Position numbers and translations under genes: made by a program. The notes beneath the pieces were generated by a model that saw nothing but the letters and a program-made list of their open reading frames with translations, made no database searches and was not told where the DNA came from. Shown piece after piece: positions 23,701 to 43,800 of a DNA stretch of 64,000 bases. The number at the start of each line of letters is the position of its first letter. Position 1 is the first letter of the stretch. This DNA is from Lycocorax pyrrhopterus obiensis (Eukaryota; Chordata; Aves; Passeriformes; Paradisaeidae), in contig JACSVZ010000007.1 in the NCBI GenBank assembly GCA_014706295.1, forward strand, positions 61,949,475 to 62,013,474. Reading direction: 5' to 3'.

Positions 23701-25775
23701 ATTCCCCAAGTTCTCCCTCCTCCCATTCCCAGTATCTTGAAAAAAATCTGCCAAGCCAGCATTAAACCATCCATCATCAACTTCCTGAAATATTAGGGAT
23801 TACTCCTCATTAAAGAGCCTCCTTGCTGCAATGTACAAGAGATGATCTTCTGCTTTCCAGGAAAATCTACATTTTGTGGGCAGAATGATTTTAGTTTCCT
23901 CAGTTTGCTTTTCCAATGCACTCTCTTAAGGACTGGGCTTAAGTCTCTTACACTTTACTTTTAACAAGTTACCTCCACAAGAACTCCAACATTCCCTGGC
24001 TTTCACTTTTCTGTTTCCTCCACATACTGCAACTATTTATTACCCTGTATTCAGAGCTTGGAATTTATTAACATGATCTTGTATTTAGATCGAGTCAAAC
24101 ACAAAAGTAGTATGTTGAAAGAAATCCTTACAGTTTTTAGAATCAGTTCTTGAAAATCCCCACTATGTGAAGTTCTAACACACTACACATCACATCGCAT
24201 TATTTAGGGACAGACCACGAAAAAAGCCAAAAATAAAAGCTACTCCGAAAGACACTGTATTACAATCTCAGTTTGCATCAGTTAAGAGCTGTTAGACTGG
24301 CAGTGAGCTCTGTTTTTATTTTTACTTTAACCCCACATTCCTATTTAGCCATTTTAGATGAAAAGCCACTCAGGCTAATCTAGTTAACCACTCTCAGACA
24401 AAACTGTGGATAACACAATTGGTTTCCCCAGAAAGAAAAGATATTTTAAAACAAATTATAAACCTCACGGGGTGGTAGATGATTTGTGTTGAGATACAAA
24501 GTGATTATAACTCTGTGAGAACAACTAAGTGACTTAAAACACCTCCAGAGCTCTGAAATGACAGGGATATTAAATCCTGACAACAAAAACAACAAAAAGA
24601 GTCACTCCCATTTTTCAGGTAATTTACCACCATAACAGCATTGAGCAATGCTGTTCAAACAGAAATAAATGCTGATGTTTAGAAATACATGACAATCTAC
24701 AGACGCCTGAAGAGCTCAGACACTCTCAGGGGCTCAGCTTCCCTCACGCAGGCTGTTTTACAGGCTGTGACATTTCACATTAAATATCTGAGGCCACCAA
24801 AAGGCGGGGGGGGACACTCGGGGCTGTTTGTGACACACAAAAACGAACCAGCAGCGCCCAGGGTCAGCGCCGGGGAGTTCAGCCAAGTTCAGAAATCAGA
24901 CACCGCGCTGACCCGGCTCCTGTGACACCGCACAGCTCAGCCTGAGCACACATTGCCACCTGTCCTCGTCCGCAGAGAAGTCCTGGCTCTGGAACACCGT
25001 GAAAATACCTCCCCGATGGACTCAGCCGAGCGCCGGATTGTTTCTGGAGGAGCGGAGAGGTGGAAGGCACCGAGTGCTCGAAGGGACACGCAGGTACTCC
25101 CTGCTGGGGCTGCTCACACAGGGGCAGCCAGCGGCACAGGGGCACGGCTGGTGGCCTTACAAAGGCAGAGGGACACGCAGGGGGAGCGAAAGGGCGAATA
25201 ACACAGGCTGTGACACACTGAACGCAGAAAAGGGGATATAAAAAAGAGCGGGGGCTGCTACGGGTGAGCCAAAGCCAAAGGAGATGAAGCGGGGGGTGCT
25301 CCGTCCCCTAAATGTGAGGGCGGCAAGATCGCCCAGAGAAGCTGTGGCTGCCCCATCCCTGGACGTGCTCAAGGCCATGTTGGACAGGGCTCGGAGCAAG
25401 CTGGGATAGTGGGAGGCTTCCAGGCCGGAGGCAGCAGGGAGGGGAGATGCCGGAGGGCCGGGGGTCTGCGAGGGCGATGGAGGGAGCAGAGCTCGGCAGC
25501 GACCGGGGAGGGAGGATGCGGTCGGTGGTCGCAGGGGGTGTCACCAGCACAGGGCGAGACACGGACCCGCGGCCTGCGATGGATCCCAGCGGGAATCCCG
25601 CGGGAAGGGGCACGGGAGGCACCGCAGGGCTGTGAGGGGAAGCCCCGGCGGGGCCGCGGGCGGGCATGTGCGGGGGGCCGGACGTGTGCAGGGGGCCGGG
25701 ACCGGAGCTCCCGCTCACCTCAGAGTCCTCTTTGGCCTGCGGCAGCGCGGGGAAGGCCGGCTTGGCGAGCTCCAT
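11779..25775 (-). CDS. STYX: Serine/threonine/tyrosine-interacting protein (pseudophosphatase)
   Basis: STYX is a catalytically dead dual-specificity phosphatase that binds phosphoproteins such as ERK1/2 and the F-box protein FBXW7. Exons in transcript order are 25719-25775, 16801-16833, 15927-15980, 15135-15232, 14672-14732, 13876-13912, 13318-13357, 13182-13232, 12635-12707, 12041-12134 and 11779-11852. They total 672 nt and give 223 aa, the human length, with every junction GT-AG and in phase. The decisive motif is HGNAGISRS at 119-127: residue 120 is Gly where active enzymes have the nucleophilic Cys (HCxxGxxRS). Also visible are DWTYPMRREMQ (exon 2), EILPGLFLGPYSSAMKSK (exon 3), YLVLDIADNPVENI (exon 5) and an acidic C-terminal tail ending in AAAQNG. 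The start is in a CpG island. Confidence 0.97.
21216..21280 (-). mobile_element. Short CR1 3' tail
   Basis: AATAGAATTATTTCAGTTGGAAGGGACCT is followed by ATCATTTAGTGCAACTGCCC. This is a severely truncated CR1 in STYX intron 1. Confidence 0.65.
25330..25413 (+). mobile_element. CR1 LINE fragment truncated at both ends
   Basis: It runs from GCCCAGAGAAGCTGTGGCTG to CTGGGATAGTGGGAGG. The 3' tail is absent. It lies in STYX intron 1 near the promoter. Confidence 0.75.
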
Positions 25776-26320
25776 GGCCGGGCGCTGTCCGGGCGGGGCA
25801 GGACCCGGGGCAGGGCGGCTATTTGGGCAGCGGGGCCGCGGGCTCCGGCTCGGGAGCGGCAGGAGATGGAGGCGGCGGAGGAGGAGGCGGCGGCGGCGCG
25901 CTCAGCCGCTCGCGCCCGGCCGCCATGCTGCTGCTGCTGCTGCCGCCTCTTCTTCCCTCCTCCTCCTCCTCTTCCCACCTCTTCCTCCTCCCCCTCCTCC
26001 TCCTCCTCCTCCTGCTCCCAGCCTCCTGCCCGCCCCCAGGCCCCGCTCCCCCGCCCGCCGCCCCGCTCCGCCCCGTTCCGCCCTCAGCGCTTTCCCCTCC
26101 CCTCCCGGGCGCCCAGCTCTCCGGTTCGTTTAATGAAGCCGCTCCCAGCCCCTAAATTCGGTGTAATTCACCCCAAAGTTTCAGTAACGGGCGCTTCGCC
26201 CGTTAACGATGCCCAGGGCCCGGCTCGGAGCGCCTCAGGCCGGGCGCGCTCCCGCCGTGGCGCGGCCATTAACGCTCCGTGTCGCCGTCCCCTGACATTC
26301 CCGAGGGCTCCTTCTCACAC
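25640..26320 (-). promoter_or_regulatory. STYX: CpG-island promoter and 5' UTR of STYX
   Basis: Very GC- and CpG-rich sequence surrounds the STYX start codon (25773-25775). On the transcript strand it contains GAG/GGA triplet runs (25955-26010), a short CAG run ending at 25926, and CCG/CCT runs. No TATA box is seen. Transcription probably starts between about 25800 and 26150, by inference. Confidence 0.7.
25819..25926 (-). other. Upstream ORF in the STYX 5' UTR, 35 codons
   Basis: An ATG with A at -3 and G at +4 opens a frame of 35 codons that ends in TAG, 43 nt before the STYX ATG. It begins MAAGRERLSA and continues with ten prolines in a row. It is translated only if the mRNA starts upstream of 25926, which is not known. 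Confidence 0.35.
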
Positions 26321-26394
26321 GCCCGCTTCCATCTTGGCTCTGTCGCCCGTGGGAATGACGGTGCTGCCTCACATTTTAGCCGGCAACGCCAAGC

Positions 26395-26562
26395 GGGTCA
26401 TTGCTGGACTGCCCAGGGAGGTGGTGGAGTCCCCATCCCTGGTCCAGGGAACGCCTGGACCTGGCCTCAGTGCTCTGGGCTGGGTGACGAGGTGGGGATT
26501 GGTCCCAGACTGGATTCGATGATATCGGAGGTGTTTTCCAACCTGGGATGACTCTGGGATCT
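26395..26562 (+). mobile_element. CR1 LINE 3' region, sense
   Basis: GGAGTCCCCATCCCTGG leads through TGGATTCGATGATATCGGAGG to TTTTCCAACCTGGGATGAC. Confidence 0.75.
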
Positions 26563-26639
26563 CCAGTCAGCTCCTCTTTGTGTGAGTGATGCCCTCAGAC
26601 ACCTCAGTGCTGGGGCAAGAACCTGTTTTTCTGCTTTAT

Positions 26640-26975
26640 GAGGTCCCATGCTCTGACAACTCCAGGAGAGCTGGAGAGGGACTTTGGACAAGGGCATGGA
26701 GAGACAGGACAAGGAGGAATGGTTTCCTACTGCCAGAGAGCAGTGTTAGATTGGATATTGGGAAGGAATTCCTGGCTGGGAGGGTGGTCAGGCCCTGGCA
26801 CAGGGTGCCCAGAGAAGCTGTGGCTGCCCCTGGATCCCTGGAAGCGTCCAGGCCAGGTTGGATGGGGCTTGGAGCAGCCTGAGATAGTGGAAGGTGTCCC
26901 TGCCCATGGCAGGGGTTGGAATGAGATGGTCCTTAAGCTCCCTTCCAACCCAAACCATTTTATGATTCTATGAGA
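26640..26975 (+). mobile_element. CR1 LINE 3' end, sense
   Basis: GGAGAGCTGGAGAGGGAC, then TGGATATTGGGAAGGAATTC, AGAGAAGCTGTGGCTGCC and the tail AACCATTTTATGATTCTATG. Confidence 0.88.
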
Positions 26976-27904
26976 CTTCACTTAAGCTGCAGTTTTTCAT
27001 TCCTGTGGTTTTTGGTGAACTAACAACCTACACTGGTGTCACTGGAATTTCTGAGGAAAGCTTAGTCAAAGCAAGCAAAGTTAATGGGTTGGTTGCTTAA
27101 ATAAAATTGGAAGTGTCCTTTTGGAAACACTAGCCCTGGAATTTTAGTCTCTGTTTTTATTTCTAGTGCACCTTTCTGCTGTTTTTACTAAATAAAACTT
27201 TAGAGAAACCTTCAACAATCACATTTCAGCAACCACTCCTTCAGCCAAAGGCTCAGCTCAGTGTTCACATCACTGTAGTGCTCGGAAATAGACTTTTATT
27301 TCACGTTCTCATTGTTCCAGGCACGCCGGCTGTACAAGCTGCACTCAAAAGGGCGTTAAAACTAAACCTGAGATTTGCATCTTTACACTCCTGACACGGC
27401 CACAATAGGAAGAAAGGTTTGTAAGAGCCATGTAAACAGGAAAATATTGGTGCCTGTCCTGTTTGAACTGCTCCACACCCTACACTACCTGCTTTATCTG
27501 TGATGGGAAAGGAAATAAAACTACAGCTGTTAAAATTGCCAGGGAGACGCTGTGTGTTTCCTGGGAAGTCAAGAGCTAATCTAATGTACTTGCCTGTCAG
27601 CTGAGCATGCCCAGAGTAATCCAATTAGGATAATTAGAAGTAGCCAGAAGTGGTTTAGTGCACTGCTGCTCCAGTCCAACATTCAGGTGAGCTGCACAGT
27701 GCAGTGAGCACCCCTCGGGGTGGAACTGCTTGGAAAACAAAAATAAAGCAGATGCCCTTAAAAACACCACCACCTTGTTTACTTAAACACCAGCTCAGGT
27801 AAATCCTGAATCCCAGAATTCAGCAGCAAATGAATGTGCCCAGGTGGGCAAAAAGGCCAAAGGCACCTGGCTTGTACCAGCCACAGTGTGGCCACAGGGC
27901 CAGG

Positions 27905-28278
27905 GCAGCGACTGTCCCCAGTGCTGGCACTGCTGAGGCACCTCCAGTCCTGGGGACAGTTTTGGGCCCCTCATGGAAAGGGCATGGAGGGGCTGGAGCG
28001 TATCCAGGGAAGGGAACGGAGCTGGGAAGGGTCTGGAGCACCAGGAGCGGCTGAGGGAGCTGGGAAAGGGGCTCAGCCTGGAGAAAAGGAGGCTCAGGGG
28101 GGACCTTGTGGCTCTGCACAACTCCCTGACAGGAGGGGGCAGCCGGGGGGGGTCGGGCTCTGCCCCCAGGGAACAGGGACAGGAGGAGAGGGAACGGCCT
28201 CAGGCTGCACCAGGGGAGGTTTAGATTGGAGATCAGGGAAAATTCTTTAATGGAAAGGGTTGTCCAGACCCTGCCAGT
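27905..28278 (+). mobile_element. CR1 LINE fragment, sense
   Basis: It reads CAGTTTTGGGCCCCTCATGG, then GGGGCTCAGCCTGGAGAAAA, CTTGTGGCTCTGCACAAC and ends at GGAAAGGGTTGTCCAGACCC. The CR1 3' tail is missing. It is antisense to, and just beyond, PSMC6. Confidence 0.85.
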
Positions 28279-28443
28279 CCCTCCTCTCTCCAAGGGACAG
28301 GCTGCCTCTGTTTGGAATGGGAGAAGCAGGACTCCAATCCTTACACCAGAGAAAAGTTGCTCTTCAAACTCAGAAGACACAAAATTCACCTCTCTATGAG
28401 AGCTACACACAAAGTCCACCAGGATAAACAGATTTAAACAGGT

Positions 28444-28449
28444 TTTATT
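28444..28449 (-). terminator. PSMC6: Polyadenylation signal, PSMC6
   Basis: TTTATT on plus is AATAAA on the PSMC6 strand, about 355 nt after the stop codon. It is the first canonical signal downstream. Confidence 0.65.
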
Positions 28450-28803
28450 CATAAACTGTTTGGGGAAAGGAGATTTACTGATATACAAAAAGCCAAGAAA
28501 TGAACTGACTTTCTTCTGTTTGCAAATCCCTTCAGGCACGTTTATAAATTCCCACCATAATTGCTAAGGGAACAACACATCTCCACACATTTCACTGAGC
28601 CTGGGCTATAATGTACATTGCATTTCGGAATTGTACAGAAAACACACTCCTGTAGCCAACTTGCAACTAGCATTCCCAAAATTACTAGCTACATGCTACA
28701 CAAACACTTTACAATGATAATCAAGAGGTACATTATTTCTCTCTTTTTTTGATGCATTAACCCAGTAGGATGTGTACAATCAATCACAAATTCTATGGTT
28801 AAT

Positions 28804-39370
<10,567 letters not shown>

Positions 39371-39389
39371 CAGGGAGACCTCATGGAGG

Positions 39390-39620
39390 TCATGGTATGG
39401 TTTGGGTTGGAAGGGACCTTAAAGATCATCTCGTTCCACCTCCTTCCACCACACCTTCCACTGTCCCAGGCTGCTCCAAGCCCTGTCCAGCCTGGATCCA
39501 GGGATCCAGGGGCAGCCACAGCTTCTCTGGGCACCCTGTGCCAGGGCCTCCCCACCCTCCCAGCCAGGAATTCCTTCCCAATATCCCATCCATCCCTGCC
39601 CTCTGGCAGTGGGAAGCCAA
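39390..39620 (-). mobile_element. CR1 LINE fragment in the PSMC6/ERO1A spacer
   Basis: The reversed tail ATGGTATGGTTTGGGTTGG leads to CCACAGCTTCTCTGGGCACC and CTGCCCTCTGGCAGTGGG. Confidence 0.87.
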
Positions 39621-39847
39621 GAAAAATGTTGGGATTTCGCTCTCTACCCATGGCGTGTTCCCATGGCTCTGCAAGGGACCTACAACAGAGACCAGCTGCT
39701 CCCCCAAATCTTGCTTTACCCCAGGAGATCATCCCAAAATACGTGCCAGGGAAGGCTGCTGTCACTGCTGGGGAGGGATCAAACACCTTTTCCTCATGGC
39801 GTGCCTCAGAGTGGATGTACTCTGGGTGAAACCCGAAGGTTTGGTGT

Positions 39848-39990
39848 CCTGGAATCCCATACTGATTTGGGCTGGAAGGGACCTTAAAGACCATCCCACC
39901 CCTGCCATGGGCAGGGACACCTTCCATTATCCCAGGCTGCTCCAAGCCCTGTCCAGCCTGGCCTTGAAAACTTCCAGGGATGGGGCAGCC
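39848..39990 (-). mobile_element. CR1 LINE fragment inside arm 2
   Basis: It reads TGATTTGGGCTGGAAGGGAC and ends at CCAGGGATGGGGCAGCC, the same truncation point as the CR1 at 37709. It therefore predates the duplication. The two copies now differ at roughly one base in six by eye. Confidence 0.85.
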
Positions 39991-40161
39991 ACAAAATAAT
40001 CAGCTTTTGTAATTTAAATCTGGTTCCTGATTTGGAGGAGCAAAGAATTAAAGTATTGGTGATCAGATTATTGGCAGAAAAACACACTGGGTAGTTCAGA
40101 AGCACAACTCAGATGGTGAATTGAGTAAATTAGGGTTTTTTCTCTAATTTTCTTTCTCCAG

Positions 40162-40214
40162 TCATTGTGAAGGCAACAAATGGACCAAGATACGTGGTTG
40201 GCTGTCGCCGTCAG
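40162..40214 (+). pseudogene. Duplicate of PSMC6 exon 4, opposite strand
   Basis: All 53 bp are identical to PSMC6 exon 4, with the polypyrimidine tract and AG acceptor before it (CTTTCTCCAG) and the GTAAAT donor after it. Flanking intron sequence came with it, so it is a genomic duplicate and not a processed copy. It encodes 17 complete codons of the OB region (IVKATNG to CRRQ). No other PSMC6 exon accompanies it, so it cannot make a proteasome subunit. Whether it is ever spliced into a transcript is unknown. It ends in the phase used by ERO1A exon 1. Confidence 0.85.
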
Positions 40215-40497
40215 GTAAATTGATCTGTGTGAATATTCATTAAAATTGGTTTTAGTCTGGAGTATTAGCATTGCATTTCATCCACTGGGCCCTTGGTGGG
40301 GTGTTGTGTTTCCTTCTTCAATGTGCACACCACTATTTCACACTGGTGTCTGCTCCCCTGTCCCTTTGTAGGTGGTGTTAGTGTAACTTCCTCGTGGAGA
40401 CAAAACACTCCACAGCATTCCCAGGACCTCGCATGTCTTTTATTCTTTTGATTGAGCTAAATCTGTTTCTTTCTGCCTCATCTTGATCTGTCAGACC

Positions 40498-40832
40498 CTT
40501 GGGGCTGTGCGCAGGCCGGGGGCTTCACCCCGAGCCCTCCCGTTTGGAGCGAGGGGAGCAGCGACAGCGCAGGCCGGGGGCTTCACCCCGAGCCCTCCCG
40601 TTTGGAGCGAGGGGAGCAGCGACAGCGCTGCCCGGCGAGCCCCGCGTCCCTCAGGAGCCGCCGGGTGACTCAGCGCTGCCGAGAAGCGCCGCGCTGCCCC
40701 CGGGGCGCTGCCCGCGGTGCCTCCCTCGGTCCGTGCGGGGCCGCGCGTAGCCGGCGGCGGCCGCGCCCCGGGCGGGGCGGTGCGAGCGGGGCGGCCCCTG
40801 CAGCCCGCGCCGCTCCGGGCCCGAGCGCAGAG
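40498..40832 (+). promoter_or_regulatory. ERO1A: CpG-rich promoter of ERO1A
   Basis: Dense CpG and GC boxes precede the start codon. It contains a perfect 58-bp tandem duplication (40509-40628). GTGACTCAGC at 40665-40674 fits an AP-1/MARE/antioxidant core. No ERSE (CCAAT-N9-CCACG) was found by eye. The transcription start is not visible. Confidence 0.65.
40509..40628 (+). repeat. Perfect 58-bp tandem duplication in the ERO1A promoter
   Basis: The unit starting GCGCAGGCCGGGGGCTTCA occupies 40509-40566 and repeats without change at 40567-40624, plus four bases of a third copy. It contains CCCGTTTGGAGCGAGGGG. Confidence 0.93.
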
Positions 40833-43800
40833 ATGGCGGCGGGGATCGTCCTGCTGGGGCTGCTGGCGCTGCCCGCCGTGCTGCCCCGCGGCGCCGAGCG
40901 ACGCTGCTTCTGCCAGGTGGGCACTGCCCGGGGACGGCGTGGCAGCGGGAGGGCAGCGGGGCTCGGTGCCACCGCGCCGCTCGGAGCGTCGGGAAGGGGG
41001 GTGGGAGGTGTCGGGAGGAGAGGGGTTTGGAGGGGGATTGATGCGCCAGGTGGAGTTCAGCGTCCTGGGCTGGGGTGCCCAGCACAGGAAGGACGTGGAG
41101 CTGCTGGGGCGAGTCCGGAGGAGGGCAGGGAGATGCTCCGAGGGCTGCAGGAGCTTTCCTGTGTGGAAAGGCTGAGAGAGCTAGGGGTGTTCAGCCTGGA
41201 GGAGAGAAGGCTCCGGGGAGAACTTACAGTCCCTTCCAGGGCCTAAAGGGGATCCAGGAGAGCTGGAGAGGGACCTGGGACAAGGGATGGAGGGACAGGA
41301 CAAGGACGAATGGCTTCCCACTGCCAGAGGGCATGGTCAGATGGGATATTGGGAAGAAATTGTTCCCTGTGAGGATGGGTAGGACCTGGCACAGGTTGCC
41401 CAGAGAAGCTGTGGCTGCCCCTGGATCCCTGGAAGTGTCCAAGGCCAGGCTGGACAGGGCTTGGAACAACCTGGGCTAGTGGAAGGTGTCCCTGCTCATG
41501 GCAGGAGGTGGAACTGAATGGTCTTTAAAATCCCTTCTAACCCAAACTATTCTAGGATTCTGTGATTCTCTTCCATGCCGTCTTCACTGTGTTCTCTCCC
41601 TGCTCCCATCAGAAAAGGAGAGTGCTCCGACTTGTTGAGCGTTTCTTCCCCAGCCACCCAGGTGCCTCTCCTGGGATGTTTCAGGGATGTCATTACTATG
41701 ATGCCTGGGAGCTGCTTCATCCATCCCCTCTCCTGCCTTGCTGTTCTCCCAGCTCTACTGTCCAGGAGAGAGCGTGGCTGCAGCAGGCTCCTGCCCCCTG
41801 CCCTGCCATGCCCAGGTGTGGGCTGGGCTGCTCTGCTCCTTAGAGCTCTTCCAGGGTTAATTCCCCTTGTTGTGTGCCAAGTGTGTCTCCACCTGGCCCA
41901 GTGATCTTGGAGCAGCTTCTGTTGAGGTACAGTAATGAGAGAACTGGGTACAGTCAACCAAGTGGCTGGATTTAGGGAGAAATCACTCTGCAGTTCCTTC
42001 TCACATCACTTTGCACAAGCAGAGTGGCTGCCCCATCCTTGGAAGTGTCCAAGGCCAGGTTGGACAGGGCTTGGAGCAACCTGGGATAGTGGGAGGTGTC
42101 CCTGGCCATGGCAGGGGGTGGAATCAGATGGTCCTTAAGCTCCCTTCCAACTTGAATCATCTCTGTGATAAGCACATTTCCAAGATCAAGGAGTGAAGAT
42201 GTCACAGTGTGTTTAGTGCTTTATTTTGTTGCCTTTTGAAGAAAAGGAAGCTTTTATAAAGGCTACTCTTGCTGTATTAAATTTCTAGTGCTTAAATGTG
42301 GGTCAGAAATTGAGAGTGGAGAAAGAAAACAAATGGAATTACACTGTTGGCTTTGGCTTTGCCTTCTGGGGTGGCTCTTGACACTTTCATCTTCCTGTGG
42401 AAATGGTAAATAAAAGCTCTGCTGATAAAAAGTTGAAAAACATGCATTTGGATTCTGGATCTCTGCAGGGTTTTTCCTTGCAGCTTCCTGTGAGCAGAGA
42501 AGTTTGTCTCCTAAGGATTGAATGTTGAGTCAGGAGTGTGGAATGGGATAAGGAGCCGTAACCACTAACTGAACTGGCATTCTGGCATGGCAGAGGCTGG
42601 CAGGCTCTTTTCCTTGGGCTGGAGGAACTGGCGTGGTGCTTTGTGCACTGTTGGGGTGTTGCAACACACTTTTCACTCTGTGGAGCAGCTTGGTTTTCCC
42701 TACAAATGTTTAGGTCAAGATTTTTTATTACCTTTAGGAAAGGGTGTCATGTAGGGCAGCATTTCTCAGCCTTTCTAACCACCAAAACTTTTAAATCACA
42801 CCCGAGGGCTGCCTCATCTTTTGGTTAAAAATAATCTGCTCGTCCTCTTGTGCAGGACTGGTCTGGTGGTTTTTATTTGCCACCAAAGAAAATATAGGGC
42901 AATTAAATGATCTGGTTTGCCCTCCTTTGTTTAGATCCTTGAAGGCCTGGTACAGCTTTTGGTTTCCTCCTGTGAACCATCTCGTGCTGTCTCATGAGCT
43001 TCTCAGCTGAAGAAGCCTCAGTATGGGTGACTGGAGGAGCTCTGACTTGTCTGTCAGCCTGTGCTGGGACAGTTGACAAGGGCCACTTTTGGGAGTGCTG
43101 CTCCAGCAATATTCCAAGTGCTGACTTCAGCAGGCCACGATTCTGGAATGGGTGTTGCACTCCTGTCTGTCTGCACCCAGGGCAATGCCTCACCTGCTTT
43201 TTGTCACTGTTATTTTCTCTCCCTTCCTTAGAGACCAACCAGTCATGAAATTTTTATTAGAAACATCCATCTGTTGCTAAAAACACTTGAGTTTCAGATA
43301 CTGTTTTCTGCTTTCCAAGCTCTGATTAACATTCCAATATCGAAATTCCCCCAAACTTTACAGGCAGCTCATCCCCCCCTCGAGATATTCCTGTTTGCAT
43401 CACAGCTTTAGTCAGCCATGGATGTCTTCTGTATATTCCTGGTAATTATTGTTCATTTGCTGTTTACAGGCTGAGGCAGCTGCATTAAGGTTGTGCTGCA
43501 GGTGTTTGGCAGACGGGGATTTTGACAAGGTTTCCGGTCTGGCAGAGGGCTGGTTCCCTTTGGGAATGTTTCTGTGGGCAGGATGCTGTCATTAGGGGTG
43601 AGTCTGGGCATGGAGAGTTCCCTCCTTGGTACCTGGACAGGCTTTCAAGCTGTCCTTGTGTTCCTGCTGAATTGGTGTTCACTCGGCAGCCTCTGGGGCA
43701 GGAATTCATTCCTAGCACAGTTCCCAATTTCTCTGGGGTAGCTTCAGGAGGAGCTTCCACGTGGAAAGAAACAGATATTTGGAGGTACATTCTGCCTCTC

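Larger units (their letters stand above)
16834..25718 (-). other. STYX: STYX intron 1 (8.9 kb)
   Basis: The intron lies between the donor at 25717-25718 and the acceptor before 16833. It is unusually poor in CR1 for this window, with one short tail at 21216-21280. It has small TA microsatellites near 21293 and 22858 and an ATT run near 23567-23585. No gene or RNA was recognised within it. Confidence 0.75.
26321..28440. other. Intergenic gap between the STYX promoter and the PSMC6 3' end
   Basis: It holds three sense CR1 fragments and unique sequence between them (26976-27904). A second TTTATT (AATAAA on minus) near 27295 could serve a longer PSMC6 transcript. No gene was recognised. Confidence 0.55.
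39848..40497 (+). repeat. Inverted duplication, arm 2
   Basis: This is an opposite-strand copy of 37203-37862, placed between the PSMC6 promoter and the ERO1A promoter. From 40133 to 40456 it differs from arm 1 at one base (C at 40430, where arm 1 has T on the matching strand). Four differences cluster at 40112-40132. The left part (39848-40047) and the last 40 bp are much more diverged. The loop between the arms is about 1.98 kb and holds PSMC6 exons 1-3 and promoter. Confidence 0.93.

Noticed and set aside
40162..40214. Processed pseudogene or second PSMC6 gene
   Set aside because: The copy includes intron flanks and one exon only, so it is a genomic inverted duplicate and neither a retrocopy nor a paralogue.
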